This document shows positions 39,982 to 40,358 of a stretch of DNA of 40,358 nucleotides, in pieces. Within the stretch, counting starts at the first letter, position 1. Every line of letters starts with the position of its first letter. Position numbers and translations under genes: made by a program. Origin of the DNA: an uncultured Clostridia bacterium (lineage in GTDB: Bacteria > Bacillota > Clostridia > TANB77 > CAG-508); contig CAPZDM010000009.1 of assembly GCA_948745425.1 (NCBI GenBank), forward strand, positions 1 through 40,358, read 5' to 3'. The notes under the pieces are model-generated. The model was not told the origin of the DNA and did no database searches. It saw only the letters and a list, made by a program, of their open reading frames with translations.

Positions 39982-40358
39982 AATCTAAAAATTAAAGAAA
40001 GATATTAATTTAGTATTACTTTCATTTTTATTTAATTTTTCATATCATAACTTAGTTCCTCCTATCCTACAAAGTCTATAAAATCTAGCATATGTTTTTA
40101 TTCACAAATTCATTTGTAATTTTATAATTTTTTATTTTCTCTAGTGAATTAATATCCTTGCTCTAATTTTATAGGCTTTTGTCCTAAGAAAATCATACAA
40201 TGGTTTTGTTTGGTTGTCATAAAATCAGCAAAAATCGGAAAAAATCTGCGAAAATCAGCATATTTTGTCGAATTTTGAAGATTGTTTTTTATTGTAATAA
40301 TTCATATTAGCGATAAAATATAAATGTACAAAAAAAGCAAAATAAAAATGTACAGAAA
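39982..40358. other. Gene-free region with short direct repeats at the window end
   Basis: No gene seen. Four near-repeats AAAATC-NGC/NGG lie at about 40224-40260. Two copies of a motif around AAATGTACA-AAA / AAATGTACAGAAA lie at 40320-40358. They look like iterated regulator-binding sites in front of the minus-strand gene set. Confidence 0.45.

Larger units (their letters stand above)
36408..40358. mobile_element. Second serine-recombinase element, inserted in cotJC (left part)
   Basis: Begins where cotJC loses homology (about 36405-36420) and runs to the window edge. Next to the boundary are inverted CGTTTG motifs (about 36430, 36464, 36507), likely recombinase arms. Genes, all minus strand: serine recombinase, a 45-residue ORF, an HTH protein, a 68-residue protein, a 59-residue protein and a sigma-like regulator. 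The small regulators resemble those of Tn916-type conjugative elements, so the missing part may be an integrative element of some size. Confidence 0.75.

Noticed and set aside
1..40358. CRISPR arrays, tRNA or rRNA genes
   Set aside because: I saw no regular spacer-repeat array and no tRNA cloverleaf or rRNA segment. A covariance search could still find a missed tRNA.

Overview
This window is a strongly AT-rich chromosomal segment of an endospore-forming Clostridia-type Firmicute. The evidence is a set of sporulation genes (sigK, yabP, yabQ, dipicolinate synthase B, spoVT, cotJABC), AAGGAGG-type ribosome binding sites, a pta-ackA pair and two sortases. I cannot name the species.

Layout. 1-2028 holds tRNA modification genes (mnmA 3' end, tcdA-like, ttcA-like). 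2050-7112 is sigK on the minus strand, split in two by a compact 4.36-kb skin-like element (serine recombinase, Nudix hydrolase, DUF3800 protein, small genes). 7275-12303 holds an APH-fold kinase, prfB, yabP-yabQ-divIC and rho. 12304-14811 is an accessory pocket: a duplicated non-coding repeat, each copy with a 20-codon peptide ORF, flanks a small membrane protein gene and a type III toxin-antitoxin locus with a two-repeat pseudoknot antitoxin RNA. 14812-18334 carries serine dehydratase, a Xer-like recombinase, an SOS-controlled LysM/YneA-like protein and spoVFB. 18501-21512 is a TasA/SipW-like surface-protein operon behind a sigma-A promoter with Spo0A boxes. 21789-35415 is mostly housekeeping: guaA, guaB, ackA, pta, rluD-like, dprA, folD, two sortases, HIT, a short alaS, spoVT, comF. 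35535-36441 is cotJA-cotJB-cotJC, with cotJC cut after about 66 codons by a second serine-recombinase element that runs off the right edge.

Main discovery. Eight genes appear broken, and every one breaks in the same way: a single extra C directly before a GGN codon for a conserved glycine, so the zero-frame codon is CGG and a +1 shift restores the family reading frame. The genes are the skin recombinase, DUF3800, sigK, yabP, spoVFB, a TasA-like gene, an rluD-like gene and dprA. In roughly 11,000 codons read by eye I found no in-frame CGG in any recognisable gene except at these eight points; one anonymous 79-codon ORF is the only exception. About a dozen CGG trinucleotides lying out of frame inside intact genes cause no break, which argues against sequencing error. 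The simplest reading is that CGG is not a normal arginine codon here and triggers +1 recoding (skipping C, or four-base decoding of CGGN as glycine).

How it fits together. Four of the eight recoded genes belong to sporulation. SigK would need DNA excision by the element's recombinase and also a CGG frameshift to be made, and the recombinase itself carries a CGG frameshift.
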